DNA from: Syngnathus acus
Taxonomy: Eukaryota > Chordata > Actinopteri > Syngnathiformes > Syngnathidae
NCBI RefSeq assembly: GCF_901709675.1
Contig: NC_051096.1
Location: 4,241,001-4,305,000, forward strand
Length of the DNA: 64,000 nucleotides
Direction: 5' to 3'
The first letter of the stretch is position 1, and the number at the start of each line of letters is the position of its first letter. This document shows, piece after piece, positions 50,001 to 62,606 of this stretch. The notes beneath the pieces were generated by a model. That model searched no databases. It was given only the letters and a program-made list of their open reading frames with translations, and was not told the DNA's origin. The translations under genes and the position numbers were made by a program.

Positions 50001-53000
50001 CGCAGCTTGGAGGTTGGCATCAAAAATTCACGTGGAGATAGAACTGCAGAGAGCGAGGAGGACTCGAATGACGGCGAGATGGTTTACATGCCAGATTTGG
50101 AAGTAATTGTGTTTGCGACATGAAACGCGGACATTCAGAATCCGCTACAGAGGTGAAGGCATCATGAAAAGCCTTAACGGCTGGCGGGCATTTGTCTTTT
50201 AAAAGGTTAATTACATCTAATCGGAGTGGGAGACGCTGTGTCACAGAAAGAGACGTTAATAAAGGATGGCAAGGTAAGGGAGAAGTCTTAACGGATGAGC
50301 GGGATCTGCCATCCGCACAAACAGGACTGGTGAAAAAAAGACGAATCAATCAGAATGTAAGAAAAGGAGTTGTCGATGAAGCGTTGAGTTGAATAGACTT
50401 AAAGCAACAATATGTCGTAAATTCATCCAACAATAACCGTTTTGTGGATGCATTTATTCATGGTAAAGAGACGAGTTGGTTCTTTTATTGCCATGGCAAT
50501 CACGGAGCTCCAACTTATTTAGAAAAAACAGTTTTGTGGGAGTATTACTCATCAAAATTGGAAGAGAAAATAATCAATCACAATAATATACAAATAAATA
50601 CTGTATCAGGTTTTCTGCCTAATTTTTAATATAACTGAAAACAAATGTCCAACAAGTTTTTAATACCGTCATTACCATTAATTATTTTTAATGCCAATTA
50701 GTTTTTTTCTTTTTTTTGCAAAATCCATTTAATGACTTCTAATGCTTTTTAATAATCGCTGGAAGGCAAATTTAAAAATGAACAAATAAGCAATGTTTTT
50801 TGTCCCTCCTGTTGTCATATTCTCCCAGTTTGAAAGATATAACAAATCCTAACAACATATTCATACGCAAATTACGGTGATTACAAATATTGTTATGGTA
50901 CATAAAAGTAACAAACGTGCAAAATATGAATACATCACAGTGCTTGTTTTTTTTTTTCTATACGTGTTCTGGCACAAAAGGAATACAATCAAGCTTAAGA
51001 TTGCATTTGGTTATACAATAGCTAATCTTAGCGTTGTGCAAATATGTTCTTACTTAAGAGGGTATCTAAATTATGATCTCAATGGAGGTTTTTCGTAACA
51101 AAGGCATTTATGTCTTTGAAACGTCAAACCCAATTCCCTACGCCTCCTCTGAAAAGCATGCCATCTGATAATGCCTCAAAACCTTTGGGGTAAAATACTG
51201 CCAAGAAGTGAGATCCAAAAATGAGTCGGATAATAAAAGCAACATAAAAGAACGAAAAAAAATCTGTTCAAACATGATATGAAGAACGTCCCTGCATTCT
51301 TTTTCAACGCCAATGCAACAAACACATCCAAGTCAACCCGAACATATTGCAAAATTAACACCAAGCAGGAAGCAAGACCTGGTTCTGTCAGTGTCCCCGA
51401 GTCAGGTCTAGTATCAAAGACAATACGATGTGAGTCATCTGTTCCACGGTGAGGCTTTTGTTTGAACTAGACTTAGACAAAGGAAGTGATGGCTGTGAGA
51501 CAACAACGAGGAGACGGCTCTCTGCGGAGAAACTAATCTTCTTGATGGTATTATCATCCACTCATCAGGGCCGCTATACCAGCATAGGTCGTGCTGCTCG
51601 GCTCGCCATGACAGCCGGCGTCTCTAAGTTACGAGCATCTCATTACTGGTGCTGTTTTGCAGCCTTATGATGGGTAAATAGTAAAACTGGGTAGGGGGGG
51701 GGGGGGTGTCAAACGCTAGCGCTGACAGCCATTGCATTGCCTCCTGCGTAATCTGGATACGCATGAATGAAAAAAAGGATCATAACCTCAGCATACTGTC
51801 ATATCTTTTTTTTCATAAAGAAAAGCTGGCTCCATTTTCAATTTCCGATTTGTATAGTTGGAGATTGAGATCGTAATTTGGATTCTGATGTGAGTAGGTA
51901 AACAGTTGCAGGTATCGTGGGTAATGTATCGGGGGGGGGTTTTCCCCGCAACTTGATTTGCACCCAATTCAATAGCTGAGCTGAGGAATCAGTGAGTGTA
52001 AAAGTTCATCGCCTCTGGCAAAATCCAGGTTGCAATCTGACTGGCCGGATGATCGAATTTTATGGTCGCCGAATTCCAGATGGAATGCATTGTATATGTT
52101 GTGGCACTGCTCTTGTAGTCCTTGCGGAGGGTCTGGAAACTCGATCGCTCGTCAATCCATCCTATGAACTTTTTATTTCGACAGAGAGAGTTGAGGTTAT
52201 TGTGTTTTTGTCCTTTACAAGGCAGTGTGTGGAGGGACTGGACACTAATCAGATTTCAGGAAGAACGCTGATGATACCGAGGGGAGTCCTTTCTCAATGT
52301 TTATTTTATATCGGCCAACTTGATACATCTATTGAGAAACGTTTTTCACAAGCAAACATATTTATATTTTATATTCATAATTACCAAATGGATGTTTGCA
52401 TTTTTATAGGACAAAAGATGGATCTTGCAACAACCTCTTGGGACTTATCAATAAATACACATTTACAAATGAGAGCCAAGAGTTGTATCTAAATGTCTGG
52501 CTGTCTTCCTATCTATTTTTTTCAGTTTAATAAACAATATTGTAAACTTTGTGGAGCGGCGTGTCATATGGGCAAAAAGAATAAATGGGTATATTACGTC
52601 ACAATTTGTCATATTTTGTGTTATTATCAGTAGGGATTGATGAACGTGATTATTTTTTTTTTTAGCCCGAGGCAGATTTTTAACAAAGTACAGATCACAA
52701 ATTAATTTGCTGATCAATTGAAAAATATAGAATCCATAGAATAATTGCGTCGATTAATCGTATCGGCACATAATTTCGCGTAATTAAATACTCAATTGTC
52801 TTTGTGTTCAGCCTGGAAATAAAGAAACGTACATTTAATTGACTGAAAGCATTTTTAATGAAGTATTCTCCAAGTGCATCCAAATTTGAAAGATCCAGTT
52901 TGGAAACGCTCTTGTGAATATGTCTGTCTTTTTTGGCAAGTGCGTTTAGGTCAAATCAACCGTGATCTTTTGTACTTTGTTCTTGGCTCAATGACAGAGA

Positions 53001-53281
53001 GCCCATTTGGAAAGATGCAAATCAGGAGCATTGTCAGCGCTACTAATTCAAGGCTGCTCTTCTTCCAAACCTTTTCTCCATAGAAGAAGTCCTGACAGAG
53101 ACTAATGTCGCAAACAGTCAGTTCCACTCAATGGTCATTGAGTTAAGTCATACAGTTTCGCTGACTCATCAAGTCTTAAACATGGTTCCTAAATAAAATA
53201 AAGCCAATTAACTTGGATTCATGCATGGTAAAAAAATGAATTCTAAAGGAAGAAGCTGTAATTTGAATAGTTTGAAATGAG
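47068..53281. other. Intergenic DNA with several GC-richer unique patches, no gene seen
   Basis: Unique sequence with poly-T at 48041-48059. Patches at about 47240-47640, 48700-49150 and 49830-50400 have higher GC and complexity than their surroundings. Reading frames at 47265-47639 (minus) and 51992-52492 (plus) carry no recognisable domain and are not called as genes. Confidence 0.5.
48041..48059. repeat. Poly-T run (19)
   Basis: Uninterrupted homopolymer; no retroposed sequence is recognised next to it. Confidence 0.85.
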
Positions 53282-53697
53282 TACCGTATTTTCCGGACTA
53301 TAAGGCGCACCTAAAAACCTAAGATTTTCTCAAAAGCCGACAGTGCACCTTATAGTCTGGTGGCGCTTATATATGGACCAAATTCCTAAATTGAAACTGG
53401 CCCGAAGCATTGTGTCATGAAATCAATCATAAGTGGCCCGCTGAAGACTATGAATCATGAATCAAAAAGACTATGGATCATTATTTTGTGATTATAAAGT
53501 AATTTGTTGCGTCTGAAGTTGAAATAAAAAAGATAAAATGGAGAATGATTTGATTTGGATTAAAAATCTGACAAGATGCATTAATGGTGCGCCTTATAGT
53601 CCGGTGCGCCTTATATAAGGACAAAGTTTTAAAATGGGCCATTCATTGAAAGCGCGCTTTATAGTCCGGTGCACCTTATAGTCCGGAAAATACGGTA
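53282..53697 (+). mobile_element. TIR MITE, subfamily B, longest copy
   Basis: The 416-bp copy has TA at both edges and both termini intact (TACCGTATTTTCCGGAC / GTCCGGAAAATACGGTA). It is inverted relative to the copies at 9622 and 39452. It contains both the AT-rich B core and the ACAAAGTTTTAAAATGGGCC unit also found in subfamily A, so it links the two subfamilies. Confidence 0.9.
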
Positions 53698-56600
53698 CCT
53701 GAATTTTAAAAATATTGTCAAAAGCAATTTCAATATGAACTTAGAGTGACTCAGTCATTCATATCTGGTTCAAGTAAATATTCAAGATGAATTATGTCAC
53801 AAAATATCCAGGCCAGCAAGAGTAGTGACTAAATCCATGACATGACTAAATCCCTGCCTGCCTTCTAAACGTTGCGCAAATCAGCCATCTTCAAGGCGAG
53901 CCACAGGGTTTTAATGGAATTGTCTTTTGGGATTTGTTCACGCCGCCAGTCGTGTTTGAGGCACGGAGCACGTCAAGGGAGAAAAGATCTCTTTGAATGT
54001 CGGCTGAAAGAATACACGCTGCCTCAAGGGGGAAACGGCGGGTCCTCTTATTTCCTCCCTTTAAGCGCACATATTGCACATATCACACCTTGAGCTCTTC
54101 TGTTGCAGAGTGTATCAAAACAAAGTTTGCAAACGTACAAGGTAAGCTTGTGTGACAAATAGATCAACTTTTTGGAGACTTATTTCAACAACTTTTTACA
54201 AAGTACTGTTTGCGGAAATATCTCACAGGTTGTAGCTCGCCGAGTAGCTACAGTGCTTTCAATTCTAAAAAAAGAAGCGTGATGAAAAAAAGCTTCTTTT
54301 TTTTCATTACAGAAATGCTAATATTGAAAGACTGCAAGCTGTGACACATTTTATGAATTCATAACTTGATGTCATGAATTTTTATCACTCCAGAACCACT
54401 GACTGGCTCATGTTTATAGAAAGACGGCACAAGTGACGAGTCGGCCGTAAAAAGGTAAGATAATTAAAGTTCCTATGAATTGAGACTTTTTACTTGCAAA
54501 TAAATGGCTAACGTGACATATAAAAAGAGTGCAATAAAAAAAAAATGGTGACACTGTATCGCTTGCCAATTCTTCAACTGTGTCAAAGCAAAGTTGGGCC
54601 AGCATCTTCTCATTTGACCCTAAAGCATCACAGCATTGTGCCCCACTTAGCTCTCACTGCAAAGCAATTATACACCACAAGTTCCCGGTGTCAGCGTCAA
54701 ATCGCTGTAGTTACAAATAGGGCCTTTGGGTCACATATTAAACTGAGGGCAAATTATCGGTAATGAACAGAGTCGTGATTATGATGCCCGACGTCTATTG
54801 AGCTGTCACGATGACGTGCGATTATTTTTCTCTCGTTATTAGGAAGGCAAAGCTTATGTTACAAACAAAGCTAGCGTGAAGTCTTCAACTTGTAATTACT
54901 ATGCCACTCTTATGCTTTGATCTACAAATTTGTGAGCTTTCTTCATGCATGACTTTACAGATAAAACATTTTGCGGGGTAAAGATGGTCCAAGAATGATC
55001 ATTTTTTGAAGTTCATGCACTAAGAATATAAAAAAAAAAAACTGTAGCACCAAATCCACCCCGCTAAAATAAATAAATAAAACAAATCAAAGAGGCTTCA
55101 ACAACCTAATGTCATAATCGCTTCCACTTCATCAGAGCGCTGGAACCGCCACCGTGACGGCTCAGCTCGCTTACCCCAGCGCCGAGAACACTCAACCATC
55201 CAGCCTCATCAAGCCTATTTATCAGAGTGATCGCCTTTAAAGTCAGCTCTCCGCATGCAGTCGCCCTACTTAAAGCCATGTCGTGTTAGCGCCCGTCGAC
55301 GCTCTCCCTCAGTCGCTCGGCCACATCGCCGCTGTGCTTATTCTCTCATTACACGAGCATCGACTGGGCCTTGGTCGGGATTAATGGAAGCGGATATTTT
55401 GTCAAAATGTATGAACGTCTCCATTTGAGAAAATTCTGTGTCATTGCGTAACTCGCAATTATCAACCAGCACCACTTTTGCTTTCTGCTGGAAAAATGAG
55501 GTTAAATGAGGTTTGCTTGAGCATTCAGACACATTTGGAAGCAATGGCTCGTCTCTTGACATGTTTGACTTGATAGGAATAAATACTGTAGAAATTATAA
55601 AGGAAAGCTGGCAATTGATGTCACTGAGACCAGAGCGAAGAATAATTTACAACTTGGACAAACTCGAGGGCCCAAAGGACTTCGGTTATAAACAATAATC
55701 ACACCTCTAGTAAAAGACAAACCCTAAAAATCGCACAAGGTCAAATAATTTATGTGGATGTTTGGATAATCTAGCGTTCATCACCTCTAACCTCAGGGCA
55801 AATTGCACACGGGTCATAAAAAAAAGCAATCCGTGTAATAATCAGCAAAATGGAGGTAAAAAGCAATTTACTAAATAGTGATGCGATAACGTCACGGTGA
55901 GTATAGGAAGACATCGTAATGATCGAAGAAGCCTCCTCGTGTGTTTGGCTCAAGGTGAGTGTGCTCGAGACGCTTCTTTACAGAACCTTGAAATACCATG
56001 TTTTATTCAAATGAACTCTCCACATTAGGATTTACATTTGAATTGCTGTATTTTTCATACTCAAAAGCACGTTGGTTTATAAGAAGCAGACCATTTTGGG
56101 AAATGTCCATTTATAAGTTAGAAAGTACACAGAGTAATAGAAAAACATGTTTTCTCAGTACTTTTTTGACTACGTTATTTATATATTTATTTTTATATTT
56201 CATATTTATTATTTACTATATTATGTACTTTCATACATATTTATTTATAATTATTTTTATATTTAATATTTATATTCCATTTCCAGATCTATTCACATGA
56301 AGCAAATCAAACTGAAAATGCACAAAGCACGGGGCTTAACAATTATAATGACGAGAGAAATAATGATTCAGATGGAAGATTGGTTATTGAACTATCGAAC
56401 CTCTTCTTAATGCACGTCGCGTCCCGCTGATTGTCACGAAGGATTCCTCAGCATTTCCAAAGGCTGTAATTATTGATGATTTAGTGGGCTCGCAAATGAC
56501 TATGAATTACATTGATTTCTGGAGGTAAACAAAACTGAAAGTTGCATATTAAATATCTGACAGAATTATTATTTCATTTATAGCGTTTATATTGTTCCAT

Positions 56601-56999
56601 GTTACAACAATGGTCACAAAAGGTTTGGTTACAAGGCCCATGGACATTTCTTTTTTTGTCCACCTGCTTTTCTCATTTTTCATGACACACTTTGCTGTGG
56701 GGAACTTCATGCTTCGTAAATGCCGAGTCTTTTAATGGATCCTATAGTGAGCATCCTTCATGCGGTGACGGATGCAGTTGCCTTGGAGCTATTTATGGAA
56801 CATGTCTTCACAACACGATTATACTGGAACTTCAATAAAGAAACAAAATTGGACAATATTTGCTAAAAATGCAGCAGAAAAGTGCTAATGTAAAAAAAAT
56901 CGCAAGTTGAATTCCAGTGAATTATGGAAATGAAAGAAAAATGAGGACAATTAAGAGAAGTTGGCCTGTTTCTATGTAGCTCACTGATGCTATGTAAAA
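53698..56999. other. Intergenic DNA, no gene seen
   Basis: This contains a GC-richer patch at about 55130-55380 and an AT-rich low-complexity tract at 56168-56290; otherwise nothing is recognised. Confidence 0.55.
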
Positions 57000-57274
57000 T
57001 ACCGTATTTTCCGCACTATAAGGCACACCTAAAAACCTCCAATTTTCTCAAAAGCCGACAGTGCGCCTTATAATCAGTTGCACCTTATATATGGACCAAT
57101 ATTGAGCCACTACAGCAGGCGTGTCCAAAGTCCGGCCCGCGGGCCAAATATATATATGGACAAAGTTTTAAAATGGGCCATTCATTGAAGGTGCGCCTTA
57201 TAATCCGGTGCGCCTTATATATGGACAAAGTTTTAAAATGGGCCATTCATTGCCTTATAGTGCAGAAAATACGG
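57000..57274 (+). mobile_element. TIR MITE, subfamily A, internally deleted
   Basis: The 275-bp copy has the complete left arm and hAT-like segment. About 27 bp of the right arm, between GGGCCATTCATTG and CCTTATAGTGC, are missing, and the end reads ATACGGGA rather than ATACGGTA. Confidence 0.88.
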
Positions 57275-59657
57275 GACTAAAATTATATTAGCATAGAAGT
57301 GCAAACAACCTTTTTTCACTCGACGCCCTCTTTAAGTATGAAGTTCAACAGTGGAGTAACTTATTTTGTATTTCCATTTTCTAATATTGGCTTTTTGAAT
57401 GTCATAGCAAATGCCACCCTGTCAATTGCATTTAAGTCAATGTATGTGGCCTTAGTGAATATTTTCCATTGACTTGGTCATATGATTTTCCACAGCCGGT
57501 GGAAAATATAGACTTCAAGTAAAATGTCGGACTTTTTTTTTTCCATATCGGACAAAAGAAGAGTGCACCGTGGTGGAATATCCTCGAATGACTCCAGCTG
57601 GACGTTGTGGATTACTAGACTGTATCGGGACATAAATTGAGTCGTGATGGGACAGTAATATTTTTCAACGTGGGAGGAAACCCTGAACTCTGAGATAAGC
57701 CATGAGGGCTTGACATTTGCAAAAGTGTCTTGGGGGAGAACCTATTGCTCTCAGTGTGGAGGCTTGTAGACATCCTTGGCTGCCCTAATGATCCATATTC
57801 ATCTTTAGCTAGTCAAGCACCGATACACAATGCTCACGTTTTTTTTAGATCCCCGTGGGAGCTGACCTGAAAGGTTAATAAAGCATCAGTTTCTATTTTT
57901 TTATCGATGTACAGCTCTGTGGTTATTTCTAGAATTGAGTCAAGTTGGATTTTCGAATTGTTTTATTTTACTTATTAATTGATGGATTTAAAGTTTTGCA
58001 ATATAAAGCTAGCCACGTATGTAAAATGTGGTTCTCTGAAGATAAATGTATAAATGCATGCATTTATTTTCTATTGGCTCATTGGAAACAGTGGTGAGCT
58101 GAATTGTTTGCAATCATCACATGTTGGCTTCTGCAGCTTCTTATTTTGTTTGCAAATCCAAATATACTGCAGCCAATTCATCTTTACCAGTGGGGTGGTA
58201 AATTAGACTTCAAAACTTTAGGGATGAGATTTGTTCAATAGTATATTGAATTTGATGTCCACACTAGTCAACAATGTCGAGCACAAATGTACTTGTTTGT
58301 TTTTCCAAACACGTGTTTTTCATCATCTCCCCCCCAAGGTGGGAAACAAATGCTGCTTCAGTGCCTCTGAGAAAACAAAGTTGGTCGGTATTGTACAGCA
58401 TTTTCATTTCCAAGGCAGGATTTTTGTTGTTGTTGTTTTGGCATGAACAATAACAGGCGTAGGGCAACAAAGGGTGAAGGCATTGCACAGGAGATGCAGG
58501 AAGGGTGCCAGAGCAAGACTAGACTGCAAATGATCTTTGGTGAAGCATCTCCGAAATCAAAAAGGCCGGGAATGAAAACGCGACTCTGCATACACTCACA
58601 GCATGAGCAAGAGAAAAAAACTTGTGTTTCAGTTGCTGCATATGATGAAACATCCTACAAGAAAATGTATTTTAAAAAAAAAACGGTGAAATATAATCAC
58701 TTTCATTCTTTTCGTTTGTTTCTCACTTCATTCTGCACTGCAAAGTAAAAAGTTAGGCGAACTCAAACTTCCAAGGCAACAAATGATAAACTTTTTAGTT
58801 GGGTAATTCAACAAAATATTTTGCGCTTGTATTTTTGCCTACCCTAAAGACAAAACTAAAAACAACTTTTAGGGCAAACAGCTAGCTAATATATTTCAAA
58901 TCATATCTGACGATTGCAACACACTTGACTAAAAGTATTCATGATGCAAACTGTTTGCCTTCATAAAATAAAAATGGCGTCCAATAGAACTGCGCCGGTT
59001 TGGGATGCTTGTTTTCTGTTCCTCCACAAATATATGTGTTTAAAAAACAGTTTCATAGTAGGATGGAGTTGGACTAAATATATGTAAATATTCCACTTGC
59101 ATCCACTCTCAGAGGAGAAGTTGGAGTGAAAAGGATGGCAGAAGTGGCTGAGCATGATGCAGAGGCCATTAAGCCAGAAGAGCAGCCGACAGCGGGAGTC
59201 GAGGGGAGCAGCGATGGCGAAACTCGGCTGCCACTCCTCATGGGAAATGACAAGGGAAGGCGAAGCTGCTTAATTGTATCTCACGCTCCCAATCGATAGC
59301 AACCCAAAAACAACCGGCGAGAAATCTGTTTCGGCACGACGGCGGGGCATTAAGGAATCGTGCCACGAAATTGAAATCATCAATGACCGTCAGTGATAGC
59401 CTCTACAGGTGATCGGTGTCCACATTCAGCCGCCATGGAGCAATGTAAGAAAGTTAGAAAGGTACTCTGACCATCGAGACCATAAAATATAAATAAAATA
59501 TAAAATATATAAAAAGATCTATAATATGTATATTATATTATGTGTAAAATTATTTATATAAAATGCAATAGAAAATCTATATATAAAGAATATATAAATT
59601 ATATATATTGAATATTATATAAAGAAATTAAAGGATTTTAAGTCTGAAAATTAAAGG
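57275..59657. other. Intergenic DNA, no gene seen
   Basis: The sequence is unique and AT-rich. A GC-richer patch at about 59100-59460 precedes an AT-rich low-complexity tract (59482-59640). Confidence 0.5.
59482..59640. repeat. AT-rich low-complexity tract adjoining a MITE
   Basis: Dense TATA/ATAAA repetition. Such TA-rich DNA offers many TA target sites, and the subfamily A copy lies immediately downstream. Confidence 0.8.
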
Positions 59658-59967
59658 TACCGTATTTTCTGCACTATAAAGCGCACCGATTATAAGGCGC
59701 ACCTTCAATGAATGGCCCATTTTAAAACTTTGTCCATATATAAGGCGCACCGGATTATAAGGCGCACCTGCAATGAATGACCCATTTAAAAACGTTGTCC
59801 ATATATAAGACATATACATCTGGCCCGCGGGCCGGACTTTGGACACACCTGCTGTAGTGGCTCAATATTGGTCCATATATAAGGCGCACCTGACTATAAG
59901 GCGCACTGTCAGCTTTTGAGAAAATTGGAGGTTTTTAGGTGTGCCTTATAGTGCGGAAAATACGGTA
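59658..59967 (-). mobile_element. TIR MITE, subfamily A, full length, inverted
   Basis: The 310-bp copy is flanked by TA. It carries the subfamily A content in reverse, including GGCCCGCGGGCCGGAC and TAGTGGCTCAATATTGGTCC, and ends GTGCGGAAAATACGGTA. Confidence 0.9.
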
Positions 59968-62009
59968 CTGCAAACTATTCAAATCATATAAGATGAACTC
60001 GTTTTTTTTTTTTTTTTTTTTCTGAAACGTCTCACCTTAGTCCATAGTGCGGAATATGTATCAAACATGAAATGCAATCTCCCGCCTAAGCTTAGCCGGG
60101 CCGCTGGGAAATGCCACGGTGGCCTTTGTACAAACTGTAATGTTTTATTCATCTCCAAAGTAGCCTGTAAATGTGTCTTTTCTATGCCACGGAACAGGGG
60201 ACCAACGTGTCACCGTGCACTAGCTGATTGAACTTTAAAGGTATGCTCGGGTTTACGGAGCATCTGTTTTAACCCGTCACTTCCGGTGGATAATCAGATG
60301 GATAGATTTTGACACAGTCTGAAATGTGTTGTATTTATAGCCCACTGGGCTGCTTTGGACTACAAAGAAATACATGATGGGGTTTGTGATTACTCAAACC
60401 GAGTTGGCTGATAGGGGAGATAATGAAAGAAAACATTCGAATTGGCATCGGCATTCGGATGATCCACACATGGAGAGTTCACGTATGAGTTTTAGATTTC
60501 ACTAGAGAGGCCCACTTAATGGCTTATCCAAAGGAACTCTGGGGCTGTGGAGCCCTTAAAAAAACAAAACAAAAAAATGCCTGAAACTATTAACTAAAAC
60601 GTGAGCTTCATTTGGCCTGACATTTTGTTATTTCCCCCCCCCCCAGGAATTAAGCTGGACAAGCTTGACACAATGGTTTGAAGACTGTCCACACTCGTAC
60701 TATTGCAATGATGAATGAAATAAATACAAGTCAGGACAATTTACATGCCTCAGTATTGCCTGACATTTCCTTGGCTCTGTCGTCCATGTTGGAAATAATC
60801 AAAATATATCAAAGCAGTTTGTATTGCCACTAAAACTATTGTGATTTATTCCCAAGGATCTGGCTCAAGATTTAAAACGACCCACCCACTATTTATTGAA
60901 AATATTTAGATCTTTTCTTATTTTTTGCTGTTTAATTTTGATTTTTCAGAATATGTCTTAGGTCTAGCTCTCAGAAAATGTCCGACTTAAATCTCATTAG
61001 GCAATGCTGGCCTGCACACGAGAAAGTGCGGATAGATTTATCGAGCTTTGTTTTTGCATGTCAATAAAGATAACGCAAACCGCATCCAGCGTGCACCTGT
61101 GTGCACAAACAAAGCCAGTTATGTGAAGTATAAACACCATAGAGAAGCTTCTATTGGCGTGACTAATTATCTGAAAGCCGAAACACTATATTACTTGCAT
61201 GATTACTGAGCTATCTATAGTTAATTATACAGCTTGCTCTTGCCTGACCTCTGCCAGCATGATCCATTACTCAACTCCACTGTCCATTCCTTCATTCACC
61301 GCCATTATTCTTTTGTTGTCTCATTTAAAGTTGCCTTCAACTCCCTCTGTAAAAAAAAAAAAAAAAAAAAAAAAAAGGTGACCTTTCATGCCTTATCTTA
61401 ACAAGACAAAAAAAAGAAGCATTTTAGCTCTAAAGCCCCAATTAGCATAACTATTCAAATTGTTAAGTCACTTTGTTCTATGTTTTCTACATGTTTGGTT
61501 GCTGTCTAATAGGCCCTTTTTTTTTTAACAATTTAAAGCAGCAAACGGGACACTACAAGATCCCTAAGGAGCTTTTCGTAAGTCTCATCACAACTAGAAT
61601 CAAATGCATTATTTATTTCAAGCTGAGTCACTGTTATATATATTTTTTCTCTCCCTCCTTTAACCATGTTTGTACATGCACTGTTTGTTAGTTCTTTTGG
61701 AGTCTCGAGGCAGTGGCAATTCTTTGAAAATATAATGGCTGTGATCTTCAAGGTCTGCTGAAAAAACATGCGGGATAAAGGGCAACGCTAGCTCGTTTTT
61801 TAAAAAGGTTTGGTTGGTTTTACATAGTTGACCGTTTATTGTTCAGTAAAATTGTTTTAATTGTGTTAGCAACACTGAAACACTGATTTGACTAACAAGT
61901 TCAGACAGAGGAACAAAATTTGACATTTAGAAGCAGTTCAATGCAGATAGAAATATGTGAAAAAAGGGAAAATTATGTGCTTGTAATAATCAAAAACATT
62001 TTAACGTCA
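59968..62009. other. Intergenic DNA, no gene seen
   Basis: Homopolymers at 60002-60021 (T20) and 61351-61376 (A26). The rest is unique AT-rich sequence. Confidence 0.55.
61351..61376. repeat. Poly-A run (26)
   Basis: Uninterrupted A26. It could mark the tail of an old retroposed sequence, but nothing upstream is recognised. Confidence 0.8.
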
Positions 62010-62269
62010 TCATTTTATCTTTTTTATTTCAACTTCAGATGCAACAAATTACTTTATAACCACAAAATAATGATCCATAGTATTTTTGATTCATAATTCA
62101 TAGTCTTCAGCGGGCCACTTATGATTGATTTCATAACACAATGCTTCGGGCCAATTTAAATTTAGGAATTTGGTCCATATATAAGGCGCACCAGACTATA
62201 AGGCACACTGTCGGCTTTTGAGAAAATTTTAGGTTTTTAGGTGCGCCTTATAGTCCGGAAAATACGGTA
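62010..62269 (-). mobile_element. TIR MITE, subfamily B, truncated at its left end
   Basis: The copy starts inside the AT-rich B core (TTATTTCAACTTCAGATGC) and runs to an intact right end, GTCCGGAAAATACGGTA. The left terminus and the first about 120 bp are absent. Confidence 0.85.
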
Positions 62270-62573
62270 CTGCTAATGGCGGGAAATGGCAATTAAGCAA
62301 ATTAAAAATTTTAGAGTAAAAGTACAGGTTGTTGGGTTTGACCGTAACATAAACAAAAAATCTCTTTAGTCCTGTAAACATTCGTCTTCCAAACAACCAA
62401 AACACCTGAGGAGTTTGACTTTCATATACTGTGGCTTTTTAACGCTTCCAATCTTCTTCTGCTTTAAAGCCTTCCCAAGCTTAGAAGCTTTGCTTCAGCC
62501 TCCGTGCAATTTCATCACATAAGAGGAGCGATTTCATCTTCTAGGTTTCACAGCTCTAAAGGGATAACAAGAT

Positions 62574-62606
62574 AGGAGGAGGAGGAGGAGGAGGAGGAGG
62601 AGGAGG
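62574..62606. repeat. (GGA)n trinucleotide repeat
   Basis: Eleven consecutive AGG units, giving a purine-only strand. Confidence 0.9.

Noticed and set aside
51992-52492. Plus-strand reading frame of 166 codons, the second longest in the window
   Set aside because: No recognisable domain and no splice or promoter context. One frame of this length is plausible by chance in 64 kb read in six frames.
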